NCBI GenBank assembly: GCA_038749105.1
Contig: JBCDIM010000009.1
Coordinates: forward strand, 1-64,000
Direction of reading: 5' to 3'
DNA length: 64,000 bases
From: JBCCOW01 sp038749105
GTDB lineage: Bacteria > Planctomycetota > Phycisphaerae > Phycisphaerales > Phycisphaeraceae
Under the pieces are notes generated by a model that saw nothing but the letters and a program-made list of their open reading frames with translations, did no database searches and had not been told where the DNA came from. A program made the translations under genes and the position numbers. Position 1 is the first letter of the stretch; each line of letters opens with the position of its first letter. Below are positions 63,486 through 64,000 of this stretch, piece after piece.

Positions 63486-63959
63486 CTACGCGACCTCTCC
63501 GGGCGGGAGGAACTCGTCGGATTCCAGTGCTTCGGGGCTGGCCTCGTTGATGATGTCTGCATCGAGGGCGTCTTTCGGTACGCCCAGTTCCAGCATCAGA
63601 GAGGACTGGATTACAAAGGTTGCGCCGATCCGGTAGAGGCCATCGCTCAGGGGCATGACGTGTCGGATGAGTACTTCAACGCTTGAGAGGGTGTAGCCCT
63701 GATTGAGTAGATCGATGCGGTAAAGCGAATTGAGTGGCAAGGGGTGCTGACACAGGAAACCGATGCCGCCCCTGCCGACATCCCGGAGCTGGATGTCCTG
63801 GATGCTCTCCTCGGTGATCATCCGGCTGACCGGGAATAGCCGGGCCTCGCCGCGCACAGTGTGCCTAAGAAAAGACCGGCGGGTCTGCATATCGCTGGCG
63901 TGGGCTTGACCTTCAATCTGGTGCAGCCGGGCCAGGATCTCATCGGGTTGATCTGACAT
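63486..63959 (-). CDS. PilZ-domain protein
   Basis: This 157-residue protein has the PilZ fold: RRSFLRHTVRGEARLFPV (residues 27-44) carries the Arg-rich entry site, and DVGRGGIGFLC (about 60-70) corresponds to the D/NxSxxG motif, with Gly replacing Ser. C-di-GMP binding is therefore plausible but not certain. The strands after it (RIDLLNQGYTLSSVEVLIRH) complete the barrel, and the acidic C-terminus is probably disordered. PilZ proteins regulate motility or polysaccharide synthesis in response to c-di-GMP; a link to the nearby exopolysaccharide locus is an inference. Upstream sequence (63960-64000) holds only the presumed promoter. Confidence 0.85.
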   Translation of the reverse strand: MSDQPDEILARLHQIEGQAHASDMQTRRSFLRHTVRGEARLFPVSRMITEESIQDIQLRDVGRGGIGFLCQHPLPLNSLYRIDLLNQGYTLSSVEVLIRHVMPLSDGLYRIGATFVIQSSLMLELGVPKDALDADIINEASPEALESDEFLPPGEVA

Positions 63960-64000
63960 GGGATGCCTCCGCGGGAGCGCTCGTGCACGACACGAGGCCT

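Overview
The window is high-GC DNA that reads like a planctomycete chromosome, probably class Phycisphaerae. The points for this are an exosortase fused to an EpsI domain beside a giant TPR protein, several zinc-ribbon membrane proteins of a style common there, and the general housekeeping set. This placement is an inference from gene content only; no marker gene was compared.

Layout. (1) Bases 1 to about 3520 look like the end of an integrated replicon or prophage-like element. It carries a polymerase-X-type nucleotidyltransferase that runs off the left edge, a small coupled gene, and a winged-helix replication-initiator-like gene. That last gene contains six iteron-like repeats, a 15-bp perfect inverted repeat and two C8 tracts inside its coding sequence. 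Two leftward terminators, a triplicated 12-mer and a small hypothetical gene lie between it and a tRNA-Gly(CCC) gene that is cut after its anticodon arm. (2) 3705-6514 (minus strand): a DUF4177-like protein, an unrecognised lipoprotein and a GT2 glycosyltransferase. (3) 6846-15721 (plus): exosortase/EpsI fusion, a 1502-residue membrane-anchored TPR protein, and a Wzc-type copolymerase/tyrosine kinase. (4) 15722-16464: a 740-bp apparently non-coding stretch with a 16-bp perfect palindrome. (5) 16465-45807 (plus): a 29-kb exopolysaccharide run headed by a NusG paralogue. It continues with a WecA-GT4 fusion, Wzm and Wzt ABC exporter subunits, a pyruvyl transferase, a MurB-like reductase, GT2, GT8 and GT4 glycosyltransferases, a Wzy/ligase-like membrane protein, a sulfotransferase-like protein and a CDP-paratose-2-epimerase-like SDR. 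Most junctions are ATGA, GTGA, TTGA or TGATG overlaps. (6) 45886-63959: mixed housekeeping genes, including a TPR lipoprotein, trpG/pabA, leuS, a PfkB kinase, a bisphosphate nucleotidase, dnaB, carB, mnmC, a YjfB-like protein and a PilZ protein.

How the genes fit together (inference). The NusG paralogue probably keeps RNA polymerase processive through the long glycan operon. WecA-type priming loads a sugar phosphate on undecaprenyl phosphate; about eighteen glycosyltransferase domains extend it; pyruvyl, MurB-like and possibly sulfo steps decorate it; Wzm/Wzt and/or the Wzy/Wzc machinery export or polymerise it. The exosortase would anchor or process C-terminally tagged surface proteins at the same envelope; no target protein was seen here.

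Best candidates for something undescribed: the lambda-O-like origin embedded in the replication gene next to a broken tRNA, the pyruvyl transferase/MurB-like pair, and the three-part WecA-middle-GT4 fusion.
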